Below the pieces are notes generated by a model. The model was not told where the DNA came from and ran no database searches. It saw nothing but the letters and a program-made list of their open reading frames with translations. A DNA stretch of 64,000 bases from Pseudomonas solani (lineage in GTDB: Bacteria > Pseudomonadota > Gammaproteobacteria > Pseudomonadales > Pseudomonadaceae): the NCBI RefSeq assembly GCF_026072635.1, contig NZ_AP023081.1:2626501-2690500 (forward strand). The letters run 5' to 3'. Shown in pieces: positions 52,581-61,300 of the stretch; positions within the stretch are counted from its first letter, which is position 1; every line of letters starts with the position of its first letter. The position numbers and the translations under genes are program-made.

Positions 52581-53539
52581 TTGCGCCCGTTCTCGGCGAG
52601 CTTGGTCTGGATGACGTCCATGAGGCGATCACCGATGCGCGTGTCATAGGCGGCGTCGATCTCGCGGATGCAGGTCGGGCTGGTGACGTTGATTTCGGTG
52701 AGGCTGTCGCCGATCACGTCCAGGCCGACGAACAGCAGGCCGCGCTCGCGCAGGGTCGGGCCCACGGTGGCGGCGATCTCGCGGTCGCGCTCGGACAGTG
52801 GTCGCGCCTCGCCACGGCCGCCGGCCGCCAGGTTGCCCCGGGTCTCGCCAGCGGCGGGAATGCGCGCCAGGCAGTAGGGTACCGGTTCACCGTCTATCAT
52901 CAGAATGCGCTTGTCGCCGTCCTTGATCGCGGGCAGGTAGCGCTGGGCCATGATCTGCTCGGCGCCGTGGCGGGTCAGGGTCTCGAGAATGACGGAAAGG
53001 TTCGGATCGCCCTCGCGGTGGCGAAAAATCATCGATCCGCCCATGCCATCAAGGGGTTTGAGAATGATGTCACGCTGCTCTTTCGCAAACTCGCGCAGAA
53101 TATCAGCCCTGCGACTGACCAGTGTCGGTGGGGTCAGTTGAGGGAACAGGGTGGCGAAGAACTTCTCGTTGCAGTCGCGAAGGCTCTGCGGGCGGTTCAC
53201 CACCAGCACGCCGGCGCGTTCGGCCTGTTCCAGCAGGTAGGTCGAATAGACGAACTCGTTGTCGAAGGGCGGGTCCTTGCGCATGAGGATCACATCCAGC
53301 TCGGCCAGCGGGGCGTCGCTCTCGTCTTCCAGCTCGTACCAGCGTTGAGGATCGGCGAACACGTTCAGCGGCCGCATGCGGGCGCGGGCTTCGCCGGCCT
53401 TCTGGTACAGGTCCTGCTGCTCCATATAGTAGAGGGACCATCCGCGGGCCTGGGCTGCCAGCAGCATGGCCAGGGAGCTGTCCTTCTTGAAGGAGATGTG
53501 CGCAATGGGGTCCATGACGATCCCGAGGCGAACGCTCAT
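52568..53539 (-). CDS. gshB: Glutathione synthetase GshB
   Basis: 323 residues of ATP-grasp fold. GshB adds glycine to gamma-glutamylcysteine. Signatures: MDPIAHISFKKDSSLAMLLA, MRKDPPFDNEFVYSTYLLEQ, LKPLDGMGGSMIFR and the GLDVIGDSLTEINVTSPT magnesium site. The last residues RKPQA and the TGA stop come from repeat DNA. Divergent from pilG with a 270-base gap. Confidence 0.96.
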   Translation of the reverse strand: MSVRLGIVMDPIAHISFKKDSSLAMLLAAQARGWSLYYMEQQDLYQKAGEARARMRPLNVFADPQRWYELEDESDAPLAELDVILMRKDPPFDNEFVYSTYLLEQAERAGVLVVNRPQSLRDCNEKFFATLFPQLTPPTLVSRRADILREFAKEQRDIILKPLDGMGGSMIFRHREGDPNLSVILETLTRHGAEQIMAQRYLPAIKDGDKRILMIDGEPVPYCLARIPAAGETRGNLAAGGRGEARPLSERDREIAATVGPTLRERGLLFVGLDVIGDSLTEINVTSPTCIREIDAAYDTRIGDRLMDVIQTKLAENGRKPQA

Positions 53540-53682
53540 GGGTGTGTTCTCCGCGACTGTTTAATAAAGAGGGGCACTGGAGAATTCCGGGCCCGGTAAC
53601 GAGGCGTTCAGGTTGGCGCTGGAGGTTGTCGCGGTCAAGGGAAACCTCGCCGCATGGACTAGGATTCCCGGAGGCTGGCGCT

Positions 53683-53712
53683 TTGTAGCTTGCGTCCGGA
53701 GAGTGTGCTAAA
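53683..53712 (+). promoter_or_regulatory. Candidate promoter of the pilG operon
   Basis: TTGTAG (53683-53688) and TGCTAA (53706-53711) are 17 bases apart, giving an untranslated leader of about 90 bases before pilG. The -10 is weak. No other promoter-like pair stands out in the gshB-pilG gap. Confidence 0.4.
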
Positions 53713-53809
53713 AAGGCCCGACGATTGGGTCGTAGCCCGTCGCTGACAGGGCCTCAGGCGCACTGAACTAAGCAAAATAACGACTCACCGAGGCGATGGT
53801 AGGGCGAAC

Positions 53810-54217
53810 ATGGAACAGCATTCCGAGGGTTTGAAGGTCATGGTGATCGACGATTCGAAAACGATTCGTCGCACCGCTGAAACTCTGCTGAAGAAGGTGG
53901 GTTGCGAGGTCATTACGGCCGTCGACGGCTTCGACGCATTGGCCAAGATCGCCGATACTCACCCCAATATCATTTTCGTCGACATCATGATGCCGCGGCT
54001 CGATGGCTATCAGACCTGCGCCCTGATCAAAAACAACAGTGCTTTCAAGTCCACCCCGGTGATCATGCTGTCCTCGAAGGACGGCCTGTTCGATAAGGCC
54101 AAGGGTCGCATCGTTGGTTCCGATCAATACCTCACCAAGCCTTTCAGCAAGGAAGAGTTGCTCGGCGCGATCAAGACTCACGTGCCTGATTTCACCCCGG
54201 TGGAACAAGCCTCCTGA
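53810..54217 (+). CDS. pilG: Twitching motility response regulator PilG
   Basis: 135 residues, a stand-alone CheY-like receiver. In the Chp system it is phosphorylated by ChpA and promotes pilus extension and cAMP production. The acidic pair is VIDDSKTIR, the phospho-acceptor D58 is in FVDIMMPRLDG, the Thr/Ser switch is MLSSKDG and the Lys is in YLTKPFSKEEL. First gene of the operon. Confidence 0.97.
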   Translation: MEQHSEGLKVMVIDDSKTIRRTAETLLKKVGCEVITAVDGFDALAKIADTHPNIIFVDIMMPRLDGYQTCALIKNNSAFKSTPVIMLSSKDGLFDKAKGRIVGSDQYLTKPFSKEELLGAIKTHVPDFTPVEQAS

Positions 54218-54265
54218 AGTCCGGCCTCCCATGGCCGGTGATGCCTTTCCGTTTTGGGGACAAAC

Positions 54266-54631
54266 ATGGCTCGTATTCTGATTGTTGATGACTCGCCGAC
54301 CGAGATGTACAAACTGACCGCCATGCTCGAGAAGCACGGCCATCAGGTACTCAAGGCCGAGAATGGCGCCGATGGCGTTGCCCTGGCTCGCCAGGAAAAA
54401 CCCGACGCCGTGCTGATGGACATCGTCATGCCCGGCCTGAACGGCTTCCAGGCCACGCGTCAGCTGACCAAGGACGCCGAGACCAGCCACATTCCGGTGA
54501 TCATCGTCACCACCAAGGACCAGGAAACCGACAAGGTCTGGGGCAAGCGTCAGGGCGCGAAAGACTACCTGACCAAGCCGATCGACGAAGACACCCTGCT
54601 GAAAACCCTCAACGCAGTACTGGCCGGCTGA
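54266..54631 (+). CDS. pilH: Twitching motility response regulator PilH
   Basis: 121 residues from ATG 54266 (MARILIVDDSPTEMYKL). A second CheY-like receiver with D52 in VLMDIVMPGLNG and YLTKPIDEDTL. It tunes the system opposite to PilG, affecting retraction and cAMP levels. It is 48 bases downstream of pilG. Confidence 0.97.
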   Translation: MARILIVDDSPTEMYKLTAMLEKHGHQVLKAENGADGVALARQEKPDAVLMDIVMPGLNGFQATRQLTKDAETSHIPVIIVTTKDQETDKVWGKRQGAKDYLTKPIDEDTLLKTLNAVLAG

Positions 54632-54679
54632 TGCCGGAACAGTCCGTCGATAACTAGAAGAAAGAAGGCCCTGGCCGGC

Positions 54680-55216
54680 ATGTCGGACGCGCAGACCCCT
54701 TTCCAGCTTCTCCTCGAGATCGACCAGCGCTGCCGTGCGCTGGCGGCGGGCCTCCCTGCGCAGCAGGAAACCGTACAGACCTGGAGCGGCATCGGCTTCC
54801 GCATGGGCGAGCGTCTGTTCGTGGCGCCCATGGGCGAGGTCGGCGAGGTGCTTCACGAGCCGCGGCACACGCTGCTGCCGGGCGTGAAGTCCTGGGTCAA
54901 GGGCGTGGCCAACGTGCGTGGCCGGCTGTTGCCGATCATGGACCTGTGCGGGTTCTTCGGTGGTGAACTGTCGCCCCTGCGCAAGCAGCGCAGGGTGCTG
55001 GTGGTAGACCACCAGGAAATCTTCGCCGGGCTGATCGTCGACGAGGTCTACGGCATGCAGCATTTCCCGGTGGATTCGTTCTCCGAGGAACTGCCTCCCC
55101 TGGAGGCGGCGATCCAGCCGTTCATCCACGGTGTGTTCCAGCGCGAGCAACCCTGGCTGGTGTTCAGCCCTCACGTGCTGGCGCAGCACCAGGTGTTCCT
55201 CGACGTGGCGGTATAG
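54680..55216 (+). CDS. pilI: CheW-like adaptor PilI
   Basis: 178 residues. A CheW domain couples the receptor PilJ to the kinase ChpA: GIGFRMGERLFVAPMGEVGE, PGVKSWVKGVANVRGRLLPI and DLCGFFGG are standard. It is 48 bases after pilH. Confidence 0.95.
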   Translation: MSDAQTPFQLLLEIDQRCRALAAGLPAQQETVQTWSGIGFRMGERLFVAPMGEVGEVLHEPRHTLLPGVKSWVKGVANVRGRLLPIMDLCGFFGGELSPLRKQRRVLVVDHQEIFAGLIVDEVYGMQHFPVDSFSEELPPLEAAIQPFIHGVFQREQPWLVFSPHVLAQHQVFLDVAV

Positions 55217-55337
55217 CTTTATCCGCATCCGGCCTCAGGGCCGGGTGCGGCGGGCCGTTTCCGGGAGGGGCGGTTCAGCGTGGCGGGGCGATTCCCCGGC
55301 ACGCACGCGGCGCCGGTGGTGCCGTTGATTCAAGGTT

Positions 55338-55360
55338 GGGCCGGTTCATGCCGGCCCTTT
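55338..55360 (+). terminator. Hairpin in the pilI-pilJ gap, possible attenuator
   Basis: GGGCCGG and CCGGCCC pair around TTCATG, followed by only TTT, 50 bases before pilJ. An earlier GC-rich hairpin (55222-55249) lies just after pilI. Either could lower expression of pilJ onwards; neither has a full T tract. Confidence 0.4.
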
Positions 55361-55409
55361 GGCGTTACATGGAAATCGTTGTGTTGTTGGTCCAGGCGGG
55401 GGCCCGATA

Positions 55410-57458
55410 ATGAAAAAACTTAACGCAGGCAATCTACTTGCGGGAACGCGCAGTAGTACGTTGATCGCAGGGCTGTTCGTGGTCCTGATCGTGTCCATCG
55501 TGCTGTTGTTCGCCAACTTCGCATACCTGAACACCCAGGCGAACTACGACAAGGAATACCTCAGCCACTCCGGTGAGCTGCGCGTACTGTCCCAGCGTAT
55601 CGCCAAGAACGCCACCGAAGCGGCGGCGGGCAAGGCCGAGGCCTTCGCCCTGTTGAAAGACGCCCGTAACGACTTCGAGAAGCGCTGGAACATCCTCGTC
55701 AATGGCGACGAGAACACCGGTCTGCCGCCCGCTCCGGAAGGCGTGAAGGCCGAGATGGATGCCGTGCAGGCCGACTGGAACAGCCTGCGGCAGAACTCCG
55801 ACGCCATCCTTGCCAGCGAACAGACCGTTCTCTCCCTGCACCAGGTAGCCGCGACCCTGGCGGAAACCATTCCGCAGCTGCAGGTCGAGTACGAGGAAGT
55901 GGTCGACATCCTGCTGGAAAGCGGCGCGCCCGCCGACCAGGTCTCGGTAGCCCAGCGCCAGTCGCTGCTGGCCGAACGTATCCTCGGCTCGGTGAACAAG
56001 GTACTGGCCGGTGACGAAGACTCCGTACAGGCCGCCGACATGTTCGGCCGCGACGCCAGCCTCTTCGGTCGTGTACTGAACGCGATGCTGGAAGGCAACG
56101 CGGCGATGGAAATCTCCAAGGTGACCGACAACGAAGCCCTGGAGCGCCTGCAGGAGATTTCCGAGCTGTTCGAATTCGTTTCCGGTTCCGTGGACGAGAT
56201 TCTCGAAACCTCGCCCGAACTGTTCCAGGTCCGTGAATCCGCCAACACCATCTTCACCGGTTCGCAGACCCTGCTGGACAAGGCCTCCACCCTGGCCGGC
56301 GGCTTCGAGAAGCAGGCCGAAGGCCGTAGCTTCAACACCCTCGCCGGTTACCTGCTGGGCGCCCTGGCCTTGGGTTCGATCATCCTGATCGGCCTGGTCA
56401 TGGTTCAGACAACCCGCAGCCGACTGGCCGAGACCGCCGAGAAGAACGAACGTAACCAGGCGGCGATTCTGCGACTGCTCGACGAAATCGCCGACCTCGC
56501 GGACGGTGACCTGACAGTGGCCGCGACCGTAACCGAGGACTTCACCGGTGCGATCGCGGACTCCATCAACTACTCGATCGACCAGCTCCGCGACCTCGTA
56601 GAGACCATCAACCTGACAGCCGTGCAGGTAGCGGCGGCGGCCCAGGAAACCCAGGCCACTGCAATGCACCTCGCCGAAGCGTCCGAGCACCAGGCGCAGG
56701 AAATCGCCGGCGCCTCGGCGGCCATCAACGAGATGGCGGTGTCGATTGACCAGGTATCGGCGAACGCCTCGGAATCCTCCGCGGTAGCGGAACGTTCCGT
56801 AGCCATCGCCAACAAGGGCAACGAAGTGGTGCACAACACCATCACCGGCATGGATAACATCCGTGAGCAGATCCAGGACACCTCGAAGCGGATCAAACGC
56901 CTCGGTGAATCGTCCCAGGAGATCGGTGACATCGTTAGCCTGATTAACGACATTGCCGACCAGACCAACATCCTCGCACTGAACGCCGCGATCCAGGCGT
57001 CCATGGCCGGTGACGCGGGCCGCGGCTTCGCCGTGGTAGCGGACGAGGTCCAGCGACTCGCGGAACGTTCCTCCGCCGCGACCAAGCAGATCGAGGCCCT
57101 GGTAAAAACCATTCAGACCGACACCAACGAAGCGGTTATCTCCATGGAACAGACCACCTCCGAGGTGGTACGTGGTGCGCGTCTGGCGCAGGACGCCGGT
57201 GTGGCACTGGAAGAGATCGAGAAGGTATCCAAGACCCTCGCGGCCCTTATCCAGAACATCTCCAACGCCGCTCGTCAGCAAGCGTCCTCGGCGGGCCACA
57301 TCTCCAACACCATGAACGTGATCCAGGAGATCACCTCGCAGACCTCCGCAGGTACCACTGCTACCGCCAAGAGCATTGGTAACCTGGCCAAGATGGCCAG
57401 CGAGATGCGCAAATCGGTATCCGGCTTCAACCTGCCGGACGCTCCGGAACAGGCCTGA
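55410..57458 (+). CDS. pilJ: Methyl-accepting chemotaxis-like receptor PilJ
   Basis: 682 residues from ATG 55410, the P. aeruginosa length. PilJ senses pilin and surface contact and feeds the Chp pathway. Helix 1 is at about 17-40 and helix 2 at about 312-336 (LLGALALGSIILIGLVMV), bounding a periplasmic sensory domain with repeated helical PilJ modules. The cytoplasmic signalling hairpin tip is near residue 513 (ADQTNILALNAAIQASMAGD then AGRGFAVVADEVQRLAERS). The upstream frame is open for 17 codons but has no ribosome site there. Confidence 0.97.
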   Translation: MKKLNAGNLLAGTRSSTLIAGLFVVLIVSIVLLFANFAYLNTQANYDKEYLSHSGELRVLSQRIAKNATEAAAGKAEAFALLKDARNDFEKRWNILVNGDENTGLPPAPEGVKAEMDAVQADWNSLRQNSDAILASEQTVLSLHQVAATLAETIPQLQVEYEEVVDILLESGAPADQVSVAQRQSLLAERILGSVNKVLAGDEDSVQAADMFGRDASLFGRVLNAMLEGNAAMEISKVTDNEALERLQEISELFEFVSGSVDEILETSPELFQVRESANTIFTGSQTLLDKASTLAGGFEKQAEGRSFNTLAGYLLGALALGSIILIGLVMVQTTRSRLAETAEKNERNQAAILRLLDEIADLADGDLTVAATVTEDFTGAIADSINYSIDQLRDLVETINLTAVQVAAAAQETQATAMHLAEASEHQAQEIAGASAAINEMAVSIDQVSANASESSAVAERSVAIANKGNEVVHNTITGMDNIREQIQDTSKRIKRLGESSQEIGDIVSLINDIADQTNILALNAAIQASMAGDAGRGFAVVADEVQRLAERSSAATKQIEALVKTIQTDTNEAVISMEQTTSEVVRGARLAQDAGVALEEIEKVSKTLAALIQNISNAARQQASSAGHISNTMNVIQEITSQTSAGTTATAKSIGNLAKMASEMRKSVSGFNLPDAPEQA

Positions 57459-57499
57459 CCAAGGGAGATGCCGCGGCTTGACGCCGCGGCGCAGCGGCC

Positions 57500-58381
57500 A
57501 TGAGCGAGAGGCACGACAGCATGCAGCCAAGCGGCGTGTGGGCCTTGAAACCCCTGGCCGACATGACGCCCGCGCAGTTCCACGACTGGCAGTCGCTGCT
57601 CGAGGAACGCACGGGTGTGGTGATCAACGAACAGCGTCGCGCCTTCCTGCAGACCAATCTCACTGCACGGATGCGCGAACTGGGCGTTGACGACTACAGC
57701 ATCTACTACCGCCAGGTCACAGACGGCCCGCGTGGTGCTGTGGAATGGTCCACGCTGCTGGACCGCCTCACCGTTCAGGAAACCCGGTTCTTTCGCCATC
57801 GCCCCTCCTTCGACCTGCTCGACGCCTACTTGCGTGAGCGGGTCGCTGCGGGCCTGGACAGCCCTTTGGCGCTCTGGAGCGTCGGCTGTTCCAGCGGCGA
57901 GGAGCCTTATTCGCTGGCGATTGCCGCCGCCGAGGCGCTGCAGGACAGCGACCGGCCGGAATTCTTCGGTGTGACCGGTACCGACATCAGCCTCAGCGCC
58001 CTGAACAAGGCGCGGGAAGGGGTGTATGGGGCACGCCGCCTGGAACAGCTGGATGCTGACCAGGGCGAACGTTATTTCCAGGTCATGGACGATGGCCGCT
58101 TCAAAGTTGTTGAGAGCCTGGCCGCGCGCGTTTGCTGCGCCCGGCTCAATGTGCTGGAACTGGCGAAGGCGCCAATGTCCGGCATGGACGTAATCTTCTG
58201 TCAGAACCTGTTGATCTATTTTCGCCGCTGGCGTCGCCGTGAAATCCTCAACCGCCTGGCCGAGCGCCTGGCGCCGGGAGGCCTGATGGTGGTGGGCGTG
58301 GGCGAAGTAGTGGGTTGGCACCATCCGGACTTGATTCCGGTGGCCAACGATCAGGTTCTGGCATTCACCCGGAAGGGATAG
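57500..58381 (+). CDS. pilK: CheR-type methyltransferase PilK
   Basis: 293 residues. PilK should methylate glutamates of PilJ with SAM. The CheR fold is seen in RLTVQETRFFRH, the SAM motif SVGCSSGEEPYSLAIAAAEA, GTDISLSALNKAREGVY and FCQNLLIYF. It is 41 bases after pilJ. Confidence 0.95.
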   Translation: MSERHDSMQPSGVWALKPLADMTPAQFHDWQSLLEERTGVVINEQRRAFLQTNLTARMRELGVDDYSIYYRQVTDGPRGAVEWSTLLDRLTVQETRFFRHRPSFDLLDAYLRERVAAGLDSPLALWSVGCSSGEEPYSLAIAAAEALQDSDRPEFFGVTGTDISLSALNKAREGVYGARRLEQLDADQGERYFQVMDDGRFKVVESLAARVCCARLNVLELAKAPMSGMDVIFCQNLLIYFRRWRRREILNRLAERLAPGGLMVVGVGEVVGWHHPDLIPVANDQVLAFTRKG

Positions 58382-58390
58382 CAGACGGCT

Positions 58391-61300
58391 ATGAGTGATC
58401 GGCACGATTATGTCGCCCTTGAGTGGGTCAAGGGCGAGATCGCGGAAACCCTGAAGCAGGCGCGACAGGCTCTGGAGGCGTTCGTCGAGAACACCCAGGA
58501 CCCGACGCGCATGCGTTTCTGCCTGACCTACGTGCACCAGGTCCACGGCACCCTGCAGATGGTCGAATTCTACGGCGCGGCTTTGCTCGCCGAAGAAATG
58601 GAACAGCTTGCCCAGGCGCTGATGGAAGGTCGCGTGACCAACCAGGGCGAAGCCCTGGAAGTGCTGATGCAGGCCATCCTGCAGCTGCCGGTCTACCTCG
58701 ACCGCATCCAGAGTGCGCGCCGCGACCTGCCCATGGTGGTGCTGCCGCTGCTCAACGACCTGCGCGCGGCGCGGGGCGAGAAACTGCTGTCGGAAACCAG
58801 CCTGTTCTCCCCGGACCTCTCCAGCCGCCTGCCCGCGCTGTCCATGGACGCCCTGGCACAGATGCGCACCGCCGAACTGCCGGTGCTGCTGCGCAAGCTG
58901 CGGCAGATGCTGCAGCTGGCCCTGGTGGGGATCATCCGCAACCAGGACCTGGCCACCAACCTCGGCTACATGGCGCGCGTCTTCGCCCGCCTCGAATCCC
59001 TGTGCAAGGAAGCGCCCCTCGGCACGCTCTGGCCCATCGCCTCCGGCATGGTCGAAGGCCTGGCCAATGGCAGCGTGGTCAACGGCACCTCCGTGCGCAC
59101 CCTGCTGCGGCAGATCGACAAGGAACTCAAGCGCCTGCTCGACCAGGGCGCCGACGGCATCAACCAGCCGGCTCCCGAGGAGCTGGTCAAGAACCTGCTG
59201 TTCTACATCGCCAAGGCCCCTGCCCAGTCGCCGCGTATCCGCGCCCTGAAGGAGCAGTACCGCCTCGACGAAGCGCTGCCCGACACCGACGTGGTGGACG
59301 AGGAGCGTGCCCGCCTCGCCGGCCCCGACCGCGACGCCATGCGCTCGGTGGTCACCGCCCTCTGCGAGGAGCTGGTACGGGTCAAGGACAGCCTGGACAT
59401 CTTCGTGCGCAGCGATCGCCGTGGCGTCGCCGAGCTGGATTCCCTGCTGGCCCCCCTCAAGCAGATCGCCGACACCCTCGCCGTGCTGGGCTTCGGTCAG
59501 CCGCGCCGGGTCATCCTCGACCAGATCGACGTTGTCCACAGCCTGTCCCTCGGCCAGCGCGAACCCAATGACGCCGTGCTGATGGACGTCGCCGGCGCGC
59601 TGCTCTATGTAGAAGCCACCCTCAATGGCATGGTCGGCCCGGCCGATGACCGCCGCGCCGAAGAAAGCCACCTGCCCACCACCGACGTGGCGCAGATCCA
59701 CCAGTTGGTGATCAAGGAAGCGCGCAATGGCCTGGAACAGGCCAAGGACGCGATCATCGAGTTCATCGCCTCGCAGTGGAACCACGAGCACCTGGCTCGC
59801 GTCCCCGAGCTGCTGACCCAGGTCCGTGGTGGCCTGGCGATGATCCCGCTGAGCCGTGCCGCGACCCTGCTGGAAGCCTGCAACCGCTACATCCAGGAGC
59901 AGCTCCTGGCGCGCAAGGCCGTGCCCAACTGGCAGAGCCTGGACACCCTCGCCGACGCCATCACCAGCGTCGAGTACTACCTCGAACGTCTCTCCGAAGA
60001 CCACGCGACCCAGGGCGACCTGATTCTCGACGTGGCCGAGGAAAGCCTGGAGGCGCTGGGCTACCCGCTGAAGGAAAAGCCCTCGATCCTCGACCGCATC
60101 GAGCCGGAAGAAGAACCGCTGCCCCTGGCCGACCCGCTGCAGGAAATCGAAGTGCTGGCCGCTGAGGAATCGGAACTGGTCGAGCCGCTGGACCTGGAGC
60201 CCCTGGCCGCTGGTGACGACGTACTGGTTGCCGCCGAATTCGCCGAGCCGGTCGCCGCCGAGAGCACCGAGGAAACGCCGCCGGGCGCCCTCGACGCCCT
60301 GCCGGAACTCGAGCCGCTGCCCGAGCTTGAACCCCTTGCCGAGCTGGAACCGGCCATCGACGCCGAGCCCGAGCGGGTTGCCGAACCCGTCGCCAGCTTC
60401 GACGAACTGCCGGACCTCGACCCGCTGCCCGAACTGGACGCGCTCACCGAGCCCGCCGCCCTGGGCGAGCTGGACGCCCTGCCGGCCCTGGACGAACTGA
60501 GCCTCGAAGCGCCCGCTGCCGACAGCGCCGAGCTGCTGGTCTCCGACGACAACTGGAACCTCGGCGAGCTGCCGACCGAAGCGCCCGAAGTCATCGACTT
60601 CAGCCTTGATGTGCCGCTGGAGCTGCATGCCGCCCAGGAACCCCAGGACAACCTGGAGCCCCTGCAGAGCTTCGATCTGGACGACCTGGAGCCGCTGCCG
60701 GACGCCACGCCGCTGGAAAGCCTCGAACCGCTCGAAGGCGAAGTCCTCAGCCTGGAGCCGCTGCCCGAGTCCACGATGAGCTGGGATGACATGGAGCTCA
60801 CCGGCCTCGACCTCCCCGAGGTCGAGCTGCCCGCTGCGCCCATCGAGCCACAGGCACCTGTTGTCGAAGAGCACAAGCCGCTGTCCATGGCCGATGTCAT
60901 GGCCGCGCCCACCCAGGCCATCAACCCGCCTGCCGGCGACGTGCCGCCCAGCCTGCTGCCGCCGCCCGCCGACGAAGAGCCGGTGGATGACGAGTTGCTG
61001 GAAGTCTTCATCGAAGAGGCCGGCGAAGTCCTGGAGACCATCGGTGACTTCCTGCCCCAGTGGCTGGCCGACACCGACAACAAGGAAGCCCTGACCGAAA
61101 TCCGCCGCGCCTTCCACACCCTCAAGGGCAGTGGTCGCATGGTGCGCGCGCTGGTCATCGGCGAACTCTCCTGGTCCATCGAGAACCTGCTCAACCGCGT
61201 GCTGGATCGAAGCATCCAGCCCGACGAAGATGTCCGTGGCGTAATCCAGGACGTGGTCGCCCTGCTGCCGCAACTGGTCGACGAATTCGCCGCCAAGGCC

